Assembly (NCBI GenBank): GCA_964639505.1
Contig: CAZXDL010000003.1
Location: 26,291 to 90,290, forward strand
Reading direction: 5' to 3'
DNA from: CAZXDL01 sp964639505
GTDB lineage: Bacteria; Patescibacteriota; Saccharimonadia; Saccharimonadales; UBA4665
DNA: 64,000 nucleotides
Below the pieces are notes generated by a model. It was not told where the DNA came from. It did not search any database and saw only the letters and a list, made by a program, of their open reading frames with translations. Shown here piece after piece: positions 25,958 through 33,661 of the stretch (positions within the stretch are counted from its first letter, which is position 1; the number at the start of each line of letters is the position of its first letter). A program made the position numbers and the translations under genes.

Positions 25958-26416
25958 ATGAAGCTGACATATGAAACCGGCACCGCAACCTTGATTCAAT
26001 TCATCGTACTTGGCATTCTTAATATCTTTACAGGCTTGGATTCAGTTGTGCAGACCTGTCGGCATGATAGCCCGAATTGTTTAGAAAACGTGTTTACGTC
26101 TTTTGTTTTTTACGTACTGATTATCACTTGGTTTGGAATAGTCTGCGTGATTGGCTACGCCGCCGAGCAAAAACGCAGTCGTCGGTTGGCTCAGCTGCTT
26201 ATTCTAGCCGAACTCCTGATAGCCTTTGTGGCATTTATCAACATTAAACTCAATCTCAACGCCCACAACGGCCTGCTGAGCCTGTTTACCAGCATCGCCG
26301 ATCTAATCCTAGCTATCTGGATAATTAGCCTCGCCTTTCGTTTAATGAGGGCCGGCACCGGTCGCGTCGTGACCGCAAAAACCCGCACCCGCAAACGCCG
26401 CAAAACTACTTCTTAG
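25958..26416 (+). CDS. Four-TM membrane protein
   Basis: 152 residues from the ATG at 25958, which lies 9 bases after a TATAAT (25943-25948); an ATG at 25953 is followed at once by a stop. Four hydrophobic helices at about 10-30, 50-75, 83-103 and 110-132, with a basic tail (TAKTRTRKRRKTTS) that should be cytoplasmic. No family recognised. Its end overlaps the convergent methyltransferase by 11 bases. Confidence 0.6.
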   Translation: MKLTYETGTATLIQFIVLGILNIFTGLDSVVQTCRHDSPNCLENVFTSFVFYVLIITWFGIVCVIGYAAEQKRSRRLAQLLILAELLIAFVAFINIKLNLNAHNGLLSLFTSIADLILAIWIISLAFRLMRAGTGRVVTAKTRTRKRRKTTS

Positions 26417-26999
26417 CAATCACCTGCAGCCACATGTCTCGTCCTGAATCTCTTTTGGAAACCTCAAAATTTTTAAATGCCGAGTTATTAAGTAAGCTTT
26501 TTAAATCTGCTTCAGACCAATATTTGAAATATCGGGGCGAATTCAACTTCGCTTCCGACCACTCGGAACCTGTACCTTCTTTCAGCGAGAAAGCGAAAAC
26601 ACCGCCACTTTTTAAGCAGTCGTGGGCTTTGTTAATAACCATTAACACTTGATCAGGATCAAAATGAAGCAGTACTGCATGCGCGAAAATCATATCCAGA
26701 TTAGTGCCGAAACTATCTTTTAAAGCGTCCAGTAGCCGTGCTTCATGACCTTTATTTATTAATAAATCAACGAAGCCCTTGGCTGCATCAGTACGAATGA
26801 CTTTGAAGCCTTTTGACTCAATATAGTCTGCATCACGACCGAACCCAGAGCCTATTTCAAGTACTGTGGCGCCTGGGGGAATTACTGTAAGCGCAGCATC
26901 TACCCAATCTTTAAAATCTAGTTCTATCTGCTGTGGCGTGCCTGCGATGTAGTCGTCAATGTGGTCATTGTAGGATTGTAGGGTTTTAGCATTATCCAT
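26406..26999 (-). CDS. SAM-dependent methyltransferase
   Basis: 197 residues from the ATG at 26999, which overlaps the polA stop codon (TAATG), so translation is coupled to polA; an ATG 15 bases further up lies inside polA. Class I fold: motif I VLEIGSGFGRDADYI near residue 47, acidic end of strand 2 in VIRTDAAKGF, and a post-I motif MIFAHAVLLHFD. The substrate is unknown. Coupling to DNA polymerase I is unusual but may only reflect gene packing. Confidence 0.85.
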   Translation of the reverse strand: MDNAKTLQSYNDHIDDYIAGTPQQIELDFKDWVDAALTVIPPGATVLEIGSGFGRDADYIESKGFKVIRTDAAKGFVDLLINKGHEARLLDALKDSFGTNLDMIFAHAVLLHFDPDQVLMVINKAHDCLKSGGVFAFSLKEGTGSEWSEAKLNSPRYFKYWSEADLKSLLNNSAFKNFEVSKRDSGRDMWLQVIAKK

Positions 27000-29650
27000 T
27001 AGAGTTCGCCCCAATTGTCGCCAATCGCGGTGTCGATGGTGAGTTTTACTGGAAGTTTGTAGGCAGCCTCCATCGTTTCTTTGATCAATTTGGCGACGCG
27101 ATCAGCGACCGGTGCCGGACATTCAACTAAGATGGAGTCATGGATCTGAAGCAAGAGCTGACACTCGTTGTGCTGCTCTTTTAGCTTTTGATGAACGTCA
27201 ATCATGGCCAGTTTCATTATGTCGGCAGCCGTACCCTGGATAGGCATGTTTACTGCGGCACGCAAGGCGCCTTCGCGAACCATGAAGTTTGAAGATTTCG
27301 CATCAGGTGTTGGACGGCGACGTCCGAGCATTGTTTCGACATAACCCTGTTTTTCGGCCAGCTCGCGCGTGTCTTTAATGAATTCTTTGAGCCTTGGGCG
27401 GATTTCAAAATAACGATCGATGAAATGTTTAGCTGCTTTGAAATCCATGCCCGTGCTCTGGCTTAGAGCGTGCGGACCCTGACCATACATAATCCCAAAA
27501 TTAACGGCTTTGGCCGCTCGGCGCATCTGTTTGGTGACATCTTCGGGAGTTCGGTCGTAGACTTGCGCGGCAGTCATCATATGCACGTCAATGTCATTGT
27601 TAAACATTTCGATAAGCTCCGTCTCATCCGCAATCGCTGCGGCCAGACGCAATTCAAACTGCGAATAATCGGCGCTAATTAATTTATGGTTTTTGTCGGC
27701 TTCAAAAGCAGTGCGAATCCGGCGTCCTAAATCGGTCCTAATCGGGATATTTTGTAGATTTGGATCGTGGCTGCTTAAGCGACCAGTTTGAGCCTGAGTC
27801 AGGCTGTATGTGGTATGCAGACGCGAATTATCATCAACCTGCTCTGGTAATGTGTCGATATAGGTGTTTTTGAGCTTAGTCACTTCACGGTACTGGGTAA
27901 TTAAATCAATAATTGGGTGCTCGGCACGCAGTTTGTCGAGCTCACTAGCAGCTGTGCTATAGCCAGTTTTACCTTTCTTGATGCCTTTAGTGGGCAGTTG
28001 AAGTTTTTCAAATAGAATGTCGGCCAGCTGACTGGGCGAACTAATGTTAAATTCTTGATCAGCGTGTCCGTAAATTTGCTGCTCATAATCAGATATTAAG
28101 TCACCGACTTCATCAGAGAACTTTTTTAAATAGTTGGTATTAAGGTCGATGCCGACGTATTCCATATCGGCCAACACCGGTATAACGGGCCACTCGATGT
28201 CTTTTGCTAGGCTTGGAAATTTAGGAATCTTTTTAATTTCAACTACCTGCTGCTGATAAAGCTGGTTGATAACCGCCGTGAATTCGGGCGCTCGGGTTAA
28301 ATATTCGGTTTTGTCCAGATCCTCAAACGCCGAACCGCCATAACTTAGATCGGTTTCGGCTAGCTCAGTTAAAGTTTGTTCGCGTCTTAGACTGTTGAGC
28401 AAAAAAGCGCCAATAAGCACGTCGTGATGTACCGGCGGCATCTTTAGACCGAGTTCCAAAAAAACCTTTAGGCTGGATTTTATATCGTAGCCGACCAACG
28501 GCGGCAAATCTTCTATTGCCTCTTTTACAGATGCGGGATCCAGTTTTTTTAAATCGAGGGTATAGGTTTGCTTGCCGTCGCCCAGCGTGATTAGTTCTGG
28601 CTTGCGGCCATGCTTACCGGCACAGCGGGTGTTGATAATTAAGTATTCGCCTTTTAAATTTAAGGCCTTCAATGACAGCTCAGAATCAATAATTGTGTGC
28701 TTCCCGGCTTTGAGTGGGTTGCTTGTGCCGCTGGCCTGGTGATGGTCTTCGATTGCAACCTGCATGATTTCCGGCAGCTGACGTGCTAGCGTGCGGAATT
28801 CTAAGTCCTGAAGCAGCTGCAAGATCTTTTCTGGATGGCTTTTGCTGCCATCTACTTCTTTTAAATCAAGCTTTATTGGCGCGTCGGTCCAAATTCTGGC
28901 TAACTCTTTGCTCAAATAGGCTAATTCTTTACCGGCCTCGAGTTTTTTGCGGGTGGTTTCTTTAATTAGGTCGAGATTTTCGTAAACACCATCAAGCGTT
29001 TTATAGGTTTTGAGCAGTTCTACTCCGCCTTTTTCGCCAATTCCCGGTACCCCCGGAATGTTATCAGACGAGTCACCTTTGATAGATTTTAGATCTAAAA
29101 ATTGTTCAACTTTTATACCGTATTTAGTCTCAAAACTCTTTGGATTATACAGTTCAATGTTACTCAAGCCGGTTTTTAGAGCGTAGACATGCACATGCCC
29201 ATTAACCAACTGGAGCATGTCCATATCAGAGGTCACCAGCAGCGTTTCGATATCTTTTGCTTTGGCCTGTACTGCCAGCGCGCCCATAATATCGTCGGCT
29301 TCGTAGTCATCAAGCTCGTATAGCGGCCAACCAAAGGCATCGAGCAATTCATGCAAGATCGGTACCTGCTCATAGAAATCAGCCGGAGCCGGCTTACGGC
29401 CGGCTTTATACTCTGGATACAGTGCTAAGCGTTTACGAATATTTGTCTTAGGCTTATCCCATGCCACAGCTACATAATCTGGCTTTAGCCGCTTAATTAC
29501 CTCCAGGGCCATGGTCGCGAAACCGAAAACACCACCCGTTGGCTTGCCATCTTTTGTACTGAGATTTGGCATTGCGTAATAGCCACGATAAAAGACGCTT
29601 TTACCATCAATTACCACTAGCTTCTTGCGCTCGCTAACCTCTTTCGCCAT
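26999..29650 (-). CDS. polA: DNA polymerase I
   Basis: 883 residues with all three domains. 5'-3' exonuclease ~1-290 (YEADDIMGALA, GDSSDNIPGVPGIGEKGG). The middle 3'-5' exonuclease domain (~310-480) is degenerate: the DxE motif is replaced (YLIINTR) and the second acidic motif reads GYDIKSSLKVF, so proofreading should be lost as in Taq/Bst enzymes. Polymerase motifs A (DYSQFELRLAA), B (KAVNFGIMYGQ) and C (QIHDSILVE) are present; motif C has Ser where most have Glu (HDE). It replaces primers and repairs gaps. A TATACT -10 (29658-29663) lies 7 bases before the ATG. Confidence 0.97.
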   Translation of the reverse strand: MAKEVSERKKLVVIDGKSVFYRGYYAMPNLSTKDGKPTGGVFGFATMALEVIKRLKPDYVAVAWDKPKTNIRKRLALYPEYKAGRKPAPADFYEQVPILHELLDAFGWPLYELDDYEADDIMGALAVQAKAKDIETLLVTSDMDMLQLVNGHVHVYALKTGLSNIELYNPKSFETKYGIKVEQFLDLKSIKGDSSDNIPGVPGIGEKGGVELLKTYKTLDGVYENLDLIKETTRKKLEAGKELAYLSKELARIWTDAPIKLDLKEVDGSKSHPEKILQLLQDLEFRTLARQLPEIMQVAIEDHHQASGTSNPLKAGKHTIIDSELSLKALNLKGEYLIINTRCAGKHGRKPELITLGDGKQTYTLDLKKLDPASVKEAIEDLPPLVGYDIKSSLKVFLELGLKMPPVHHDVLIGAFLLNSLRREQTLTELAETDLSYGGSAFEDLDKTEYLTRAPEFTAVINQLYQQQVVEIKKIPKFPSLAKDIEWPVIPVLADMEYVGIDLNTNYLKKFSDEVGDLISDYEQQIYGHADQEFNISSPSQLADILFEKLQLPTKGIKKGKTGYSTAASELDKLRAEHPIIDLITQYREVTKLKNTYIDTLPEQVDDNSRLHTTYSLTQAQTGRLSSHDPNLQNIPIRTDLGRRIRTAFEADKNHKLISADYSQFELRLAAAIADETELIEMFNNDIDVHMMTAAQVYDRTPEDVTKQMRRAAKAVNFGIMYGQGPHALSQSTGMDFKAAKHFIDRYFEIRPRLKEFIKDTRELAEKQGYVETMLGRRRPTPDAKSSNFMVREGALRAAVNMPIQGTAADIMKLAMIDVHQKLKEQHNECQLLLQIHDSILVECPAPVADRVAKLIKETMEAAYKLPVKLTIDTAIGDNWGEL

Positions 29651-29730
29651 CTTTTACAGTATACGCTAACTTCGCAGGCTAACCTTTTGCATCATAAGAT
29701 TTGGGGCCAAACAGATTTCATATTGAATCC

Positions 29731-29774
29731 GTACATAAAAAGTACATATTCTGTATGGAATGTGTACGGTCGAT
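29731..29774. repeat. Four phased 11-base GTA repeats upstream of polA
   Basis: GTAC/GTAT starts recur at 29731, 29742, 29753 and 29764, exactly 11 bases apart (GTACATAAAAA, GTACATATTCT, GTATGGAATGT, GTACGGTCGAT). In addition CCGTACA (29729-29735) and TGTACGG (29763-29769) form inverted outer arms. About one helical turn per repeat means all copies face the same side of DNA. The block sits 68-110 bases upstream of the polA -10 box in a 153-base intergenic region that holds nothing else recognisable. Confidence 0.5.
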
Positions 29775-29803
29775 TTTTTTGTTAACAAAAACTAGTCTTA
29801 TCC

Positions 29804-30295
29804 CTAATATATCCGCTGCTCAGTAACGATCATGTCCAGACTAATGTCGTGTGGCTCCACCGGCAGGCTTTTTAACCTGCCAATTTCAAAGCAGATGCCA
29901 ATTTTTTTTGCTTTCGGCTGAGTGGTTAGGAATTTATCATAGTACCCGCCGCCGTAACCAATGCGATGCAAGCTGGAATCAAATCCAAGCATGGGCACAA
30001 TGATCACATCGAACTGTTCGGGAATTGGAGATGTGCCATCGATTGCAACAATCCTCCACTCCTCCGCGATCTTTCTAGAAGTAAAGAGCTTGCCGTCAAA
30101 AGCGAACCCACTGATATCCACCTCGCCCAGCTTAAGCAGTGGTTCATAGATGTGAACTGACTCCACATCTCGCCAGTTAATAGATTTATAAAGCTTTTCT
30201 AAGATTACCCTGCTTTTTACTGTGCGCTCCTCTGGGCTTAATGCCAACCGACTAGCTTTGAGCTGCGTCCTCAACTCTGGTTTGGATAATTGCAT
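29804..30295 (-). CDS. 5-formyltetrahydrofolate cyclo-ligase
   Basis: 163 residues, somewhat short (usual ~180-200). GYGGGYYDKFL near residue 115 is the ATP/folate-binding signature and an N-terminal KPELRTQLK-type helix is standard. It converts 5-formyl-THF to methenyl-THF with ATP, returning folate to the one-carbon pool. The -10 TAGAAT (30302-30307) ends 6 bases before the ATG and overlaps the divergent promoter of 30319. Confidence 0.93.
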   Translation of the reverse strand: MQLSKPELRTQLKASRLALSPEERTVKSRVILEKLYKSINWRDVESVHIYEPLLKLGEVDISGFAFDGKLFTSRKIAEEWRIVAIDGTSPIPEQFDVIIVPMLGFDSSLHRIGYGGGYYDKFLTTQPKAKKIGICFEIGRLKSLPVEPHDISLDMIVTEQRIY

Positions 30296-30301
30296 GTTTT
30301 C

Positions 30302-30311
30302 ATTCTAAACT
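30302..30311. promoter_or_regulatory. Overlapping divergent -10 boxes (folate gene / membrane protein)
   Basis: Minus strand TAGAAT (30302-30307) and plus strand TAAACT (30306-30311) share two bases. The minus ATG (30295) is 6 bases away, the plus ATG (30319) 7 bases away. Same geometry as at 24462-24471. Confidence 0.65.
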
Positions 30312-30318
30312 AATGCTT

Positions 30319-30975
30319 ATGCTTCATCATCGCATTACGCGAACAGAACTTTTGCAGGCTCAGGTGGCATTGCTGGTCGCGATCGGGCTGCAGATCTTCA
30401 CTCGGCACATCGGTAGCGAGCTTCTTCCTGGCTCTCAGTACATGATCATATTAACAGAGATCATACTAGCAATTTTGCTCGGTTTTACAGTTAACTTACA
30501 TCACAAGCGAGCCCGCGACATACACCATGCAATGGCTGTTGTGTTGCTCGGCCTAATTTCAGCCGCCAACATTAGCGGTCTGATCTACGTCTTACATTCG
30601 CTGATCGTCGAGCATGGGGTTATCAGCGGCGAAAAGCTGCTTGCGGCCGCTTTGGCAATTTTTATGACTAATATTATAGTTTTTGCCCTATGGTATTGGG
30701 AAATTGACAGTCCAGGACTTACTCGCACGGTTTGGTCGAAATACGATAAGGATTTTGAATTTACGCAATATGAACTGAAAGACGAGTTTCCGGATTGGCA
30801 ACCTCAGTTTGGCGATTACTTATATCTATCCGTTACAAATGCAGTGAATTTCGCCCCGTCTGATGCTCGGCCACTTACTTTGCAGGCAAAATTCCTAATG
30901 GGCGCTCAATCGTTGGTAGCAGTCTTTACACTCGCCCTCGTGCTGGCTCGCTCAGTCAGCATCCTAGGCTCCTAA
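30319..30975 (+). CDS. Integral membrane protein, about five TM segments
   Basis: 218 residues from the second ATG (30319); the first ATG (30313) is only 1 base from the -10 box. Hydrophobic helices near 15-30, 42-60, 75-98, 110-132 and 190-212. Between the fourth and fifth lies a soluble loop with FGDYLYLSVTNAVNFAPSDA, a segment I associate with a family of actinobacterial membrane proteins (DYLYL-FTNAT-F-PTD pattern) whose fold resembles two-TM channel pore regions. Function unknown. Confidence 0.7.
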   Translation: MLHHRITRTELLQAQVALLVAIGLQIFTRHIGSELLPGSQYMIILTEIILAILLGFTVNLHHKRARDIHHAMAVVLLGLISAANISGLIYVLHSLIVEHGVISGEKLLAAALAIFMTNIIVFALWYWEIDSPGLTRTVWSKYDKDFEFTQYELKDEFPDWQPQFGDYLYLSVTNAVNFAPSDARPLTLQAKFLMGAQSLVAVFTLALVLARSVSILGS

Positions 30976-30980
30976 AAATT

Positions 30981-31865
30981 TTATTCGCCTCCGGCGGCTT
31001 CGTGCAATACTTTGGCCGACAGAGCAATCTGTCTCATGGCCGTCGCTGCCTTTTGATATTTAGTAGGCTGTGACTCCTGCTCTTCGTTTCGAGCAACTGG
31101 CAAGGAATCAGTAAGTATGTAAACTTGAGGACTATTTAGACTAGTATCAAAGCTAGGATCCAGAAGTTGAGCAGCTTTGCGCATCTGCGTTGCAAACTGA
31201 ATGCCGGCATTAGCAACCCTTGCAAACGCAAGAGATCGATCTAAAAGTTCAGTGTTGTCTTCAAAAAAACTTCTCGCGATTTCTTCCCCGTCAGTAGATG
31301 AAGAAACAGTCAAAGTGACAGGCTCACTGCTACCTAACAATTCGCTTCCGACTACTAACTGAGCATACTCTGCTTCAGTAGGATATCTACCTAGTTTGTC
31401 TTTTAATCCTATTACATTTGGGTTAACTACTTCTGTAGCGGTATCCATAAGGCGCTGTCCGACTGCGAAATATACGGGCTTAAATAATGGAAAGTCTCGA
31501 ACAAGTACACCACCTCTGTCCTGCCAGTTCGCCACACCACCAGTTAGGACAAAAGCATCTACGCTCAGGGAATCGACTCTCTCATCAGGATCAATTAAGC
31601 TTCGGTTCATTGGAGCCTGTATGCCTGATTGTTCTACGAAGCCGACCTGCGTATCGCGATCGATTGCAGTAATTTCCGTATTATCACGAAGAACTTTATT
31701 TTTGCCAATTTTACCCACAAGATCGAAAAGCTCAGCGCTGTTGGGTTCTTGGCTTAGCGGAAAATCTAGTCTCTCAGCAATTTGCGGAATTAATTCATTA
31801 GCTAATTGGTATACATTGTCACCGAAGTGAAATGTATTAAAATTGCGTTCGGCTACGTTGGTCAT
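30981..31865 (-). CDS. Hypothetical protein, 294 residues
   Basis: Soluble, acidic, no signal peptide. A central segment VDAFVLTGGVANWQDRG looks like a Rossmann-type strand and glycine turn, followed by a long helical C-terminal half (RSLAFARVANAGIQFATQMR). No named family recognised. A GGAGA Shine-Dalgarno precedes the ATG and an AT-rich upstream region (31866-31947) holds possible -10 boxes. It is divergent from the kinase-like gene at 31957. Confidence 0.55.
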   Translation of the reverse strand: MTNVAERNFNTFHFGDNVYQLANELIPQIAERLDFPLSQEPNSAELFDLVGKIGKNKVLRDNTEITAIDRDTQVGFVEQSGIQAPMNRSLIDPDERVDSLSVDAFVLTGGVANWQDRGGVLVRDFPLFKPVYFAVGQRLMDTATEVVNPNVIGLKDKLGRYPTEAEYAQLVVGSELLGSSEPVTLTVSSSTDGEEIARSFFEDNTELLDRSLAFARVANAGIQFATQMRKAAQLLDPSFDTSLNSPQVYILTDSLPVARNEEQESQPTKYQKAATAMRQIALSAKVLHEAAGGE

Positions 31866-31956
31866 ACATTCTCCTATTGCAAATATACTATATAACTTTA
31901 GAGTACCTTATGCAAGTTTATTTTTATAACAAACTTGTTCTTGTACAATGGTGGCA

Positions 31957-32526
31957 ATGAAGGATAAAAAAGTTTTAGTATTTGTTGGCATGGCTGGAGC
32001 CGGCAAGAGTGTTTGCGTAGATTTTTTGAAAGCAAAGGGCCTACCTTCCGCCTACTTCGGCGGCATCACGCTGGATGAAATAAAGAAGCGAAACATGGAG
32101 TTAAACGCCGCCAGCGAAAAGTTTATTAGAGAAGACATTCGATCTAAAGAAGGCAAAGGTGCCTACGCCGTCCGCATCATTAAGCAAGTTGAGGAAGAGT
32201 TTGAGAAAGGCCACAAATACGTTGTCGTAGATGGCCTATATAGCTGGACAGAATACAAAATCTTTAAAGATAGCTTTGGTGAAGCTGCGGTAATTATCGC
32301 TGTTGTCTCGCCCGAAAAGATTCGACACCAGAGGCTATTTGCCCGCCGAATTAGACCCCTCACCGAGGAGGAAGCCCGCAGCCGAGACTACGCAGAAATC
32401 GAAAACCTCGAAAAAGGTGGCCCGATCGCCAACGCGGATTACTTCTTAGCCAACGACAAAAACGTCGAAGAGCTTGAAGCGGATTTATCAAAGTTATTAA
32501 AAGAAATTGGCGTCGAACTTACTTGA
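31957..32526 (+). CDS. P-loop kinase-like protein (dephospho-CoA kinase/UPF0200-like)
   Basis: 189 residues from the second ATG; a TACAAT -10 (31944-31949) overlaps the first ATG and ends 7 bases before the second. P-loop GMAGAGKS (residues ~10-17), VVVDGL as Walker B-like near 87, and a mobile-lid segment with paired arginines (RLFARRIRP) follow the NMP-kinase/dephospho-CoA kinase plan. The closest pattern is the archaeal UPF0200/dCoA-kinase-like group. Substrate unknown. It overlaps convergent rpoD by 8 bases. Confidence 0.75.
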   Translation: MKDKKVLVFVGMAGAGKSVCVDFLKAKGLPSAYFGGITLDEIKKRNMELNAASEKFIREDIRSKEGKGAYAVRIIKQVEEEFEKGHKYVVVDGLYSWTEYKIFKDSFGEAAVIIAVVSPEKIRHQRLFARRIRPLTEEEARSRDYAEIENLEKGGPIANADYFLANDKNVEELEADLSKLLKEIGVELT

Positions 32527-33661
32527 TATAATCGTGAAGCTTTTTGGCATCACGGTGTTTGCGAAGCTTAGCCAGTGCTTTGGCTTCAATCTGACGTATA
32601 CGCTCACGGGTAACAGAGAACTCCTGCCCGACTTCTTCTAGAGTGTGGCTTTTGCCGTCTTCGAGACCAAAGCGAAGCTTGAGGATCTTTTGTTCGCGCT
32701 CAGTTAGAGCACCCAGCATATCTTTAACCTGCTCTTTGAGAAGTTGGCCAGTGGCGGATTCCTCTGGAGAAACGGTGTCTTCGTCTTCGATAAAGTCAGC
32801 CAAAACTGAATCCTCTTCGTCGTCGCGGATTGAGGCGTCGAGTGAACTGATATCCTGCTTAATTTTCATGATGTGCTCGACCTTGTCGACATCGATTTCC
32901 ATTTCTTTGGCTATTTCTTCGTTGGTTGGCTCGCGGTTAAGCTCTTGAGTCAGACGACGTTGGGTACGAAGCAGCTTGTTAATCGTTTCGACCATGTGTA
33001 CTGGGATGCGAATGGTACGGGCTTGGTCAGCGATAGCACGCGTAATAGCCTGTCGAATCCACCAAGTGGCGTAAGTAGAGAATTTAAAGCCCTTATCTGG
33101 GTCAAACTTCTCAACCGCTCTAAGCAAACCAGTGTTGCCTTCTTGAATTAGATCAAGAAGATCCAGACCTCGGCCTACGTAGCGTTTGGCAATCGAAACA
33201 ACCAGACGCATGTTAGCCTCGGCCATTTCGTCTTTGGCCTTTTTGTCACCAGCCACGACTCGTTGAGCCAAAGCCAATTCCTCTTCGGCACTGAGCAGTG
33301 GGATTTTGCCAATTTCACGCAGATATAAACGAACTGAGTCATCAGCGACATCATCATCAAGATAAACGGCTGCGGCTGGCGCGGCGGCTTCCTCTTCTTC
33401 GGGCTCCTCAGCCTCCCATACACTGTTTAGTGCAGGGTCAATGCCGGCAGTAGTTATTTCAATGTTAGAGTCCGCCAATTCGGTGTATAGAGCGTCCAGC
33501 GCCTCGGCATTTTCTGGGGTTTCGGGGAATACTTTAAAGATTTCTTTTTGATCGATGTGACCCTCTTTTTTGGCCAATTCAAAAAGTTCTTCCCGCTGCT
33601 TATCTATCGGTAGCTGATCGTCGGCTGGTTTAGCTGCCTTTTCCTTAGGTTTCTTTGCCAC
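32519..33661 (-). CDS. rpoD: Primary sigma factor (sigma-70)
   Basis: 380 residues. Acidic region 1.1-like N-terminus (~15-65), region 1.2 (DSVRLYLREIGKIPLLSAEE), region 2 with TYATWWIRQAITRAI (2.3-2.4), region 3, and region 4 with TLEEVGQEFSVTRERIRQIE (4.2), which reads -35 boxes. A GTG start is supported by AAAGGAG 6 bases upstream, inside the dnaG 3' end (17-base overlap), so the two genes are cotranscribed and coupled. Region 2.4 and 4.2 are canonical, matching the TATAAT/TTGACA boxes seen in this window. Confidence 0.97.
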   Translation of the reverse strand: MAKKPKEKAAKPADDQLPIDKQREELFELAKKEGHIDQKEIFKVFPETPENAEALDALYTELADSNIEITTAGIDPALNSVWEAEEPEEEEAAAPAAAVYLDDDVADDSVRLYLREIGKIPLLSAEEELALAQRVVAGDKKAKDEMAEANMRLVVSIAKRYVGRGLDLLDLIQEGNTGLLRAVEKFDPDKGFKFSTYATWWIRQAITRAIADQARTIRIPVHMVETINKLLRTQRRLTQELNREPTNEEIAKEMEIDVDKVEHIMKIKQDISSLDASIRDDEEDSVLADFIEDEDTVSPEESATGQLLKEQVKDMLGALTEREQKILKLRFGLEDGKSHTLEEVGQEFSVTRERIRQIEAKALAKLRKHRDAKKLHDYIK

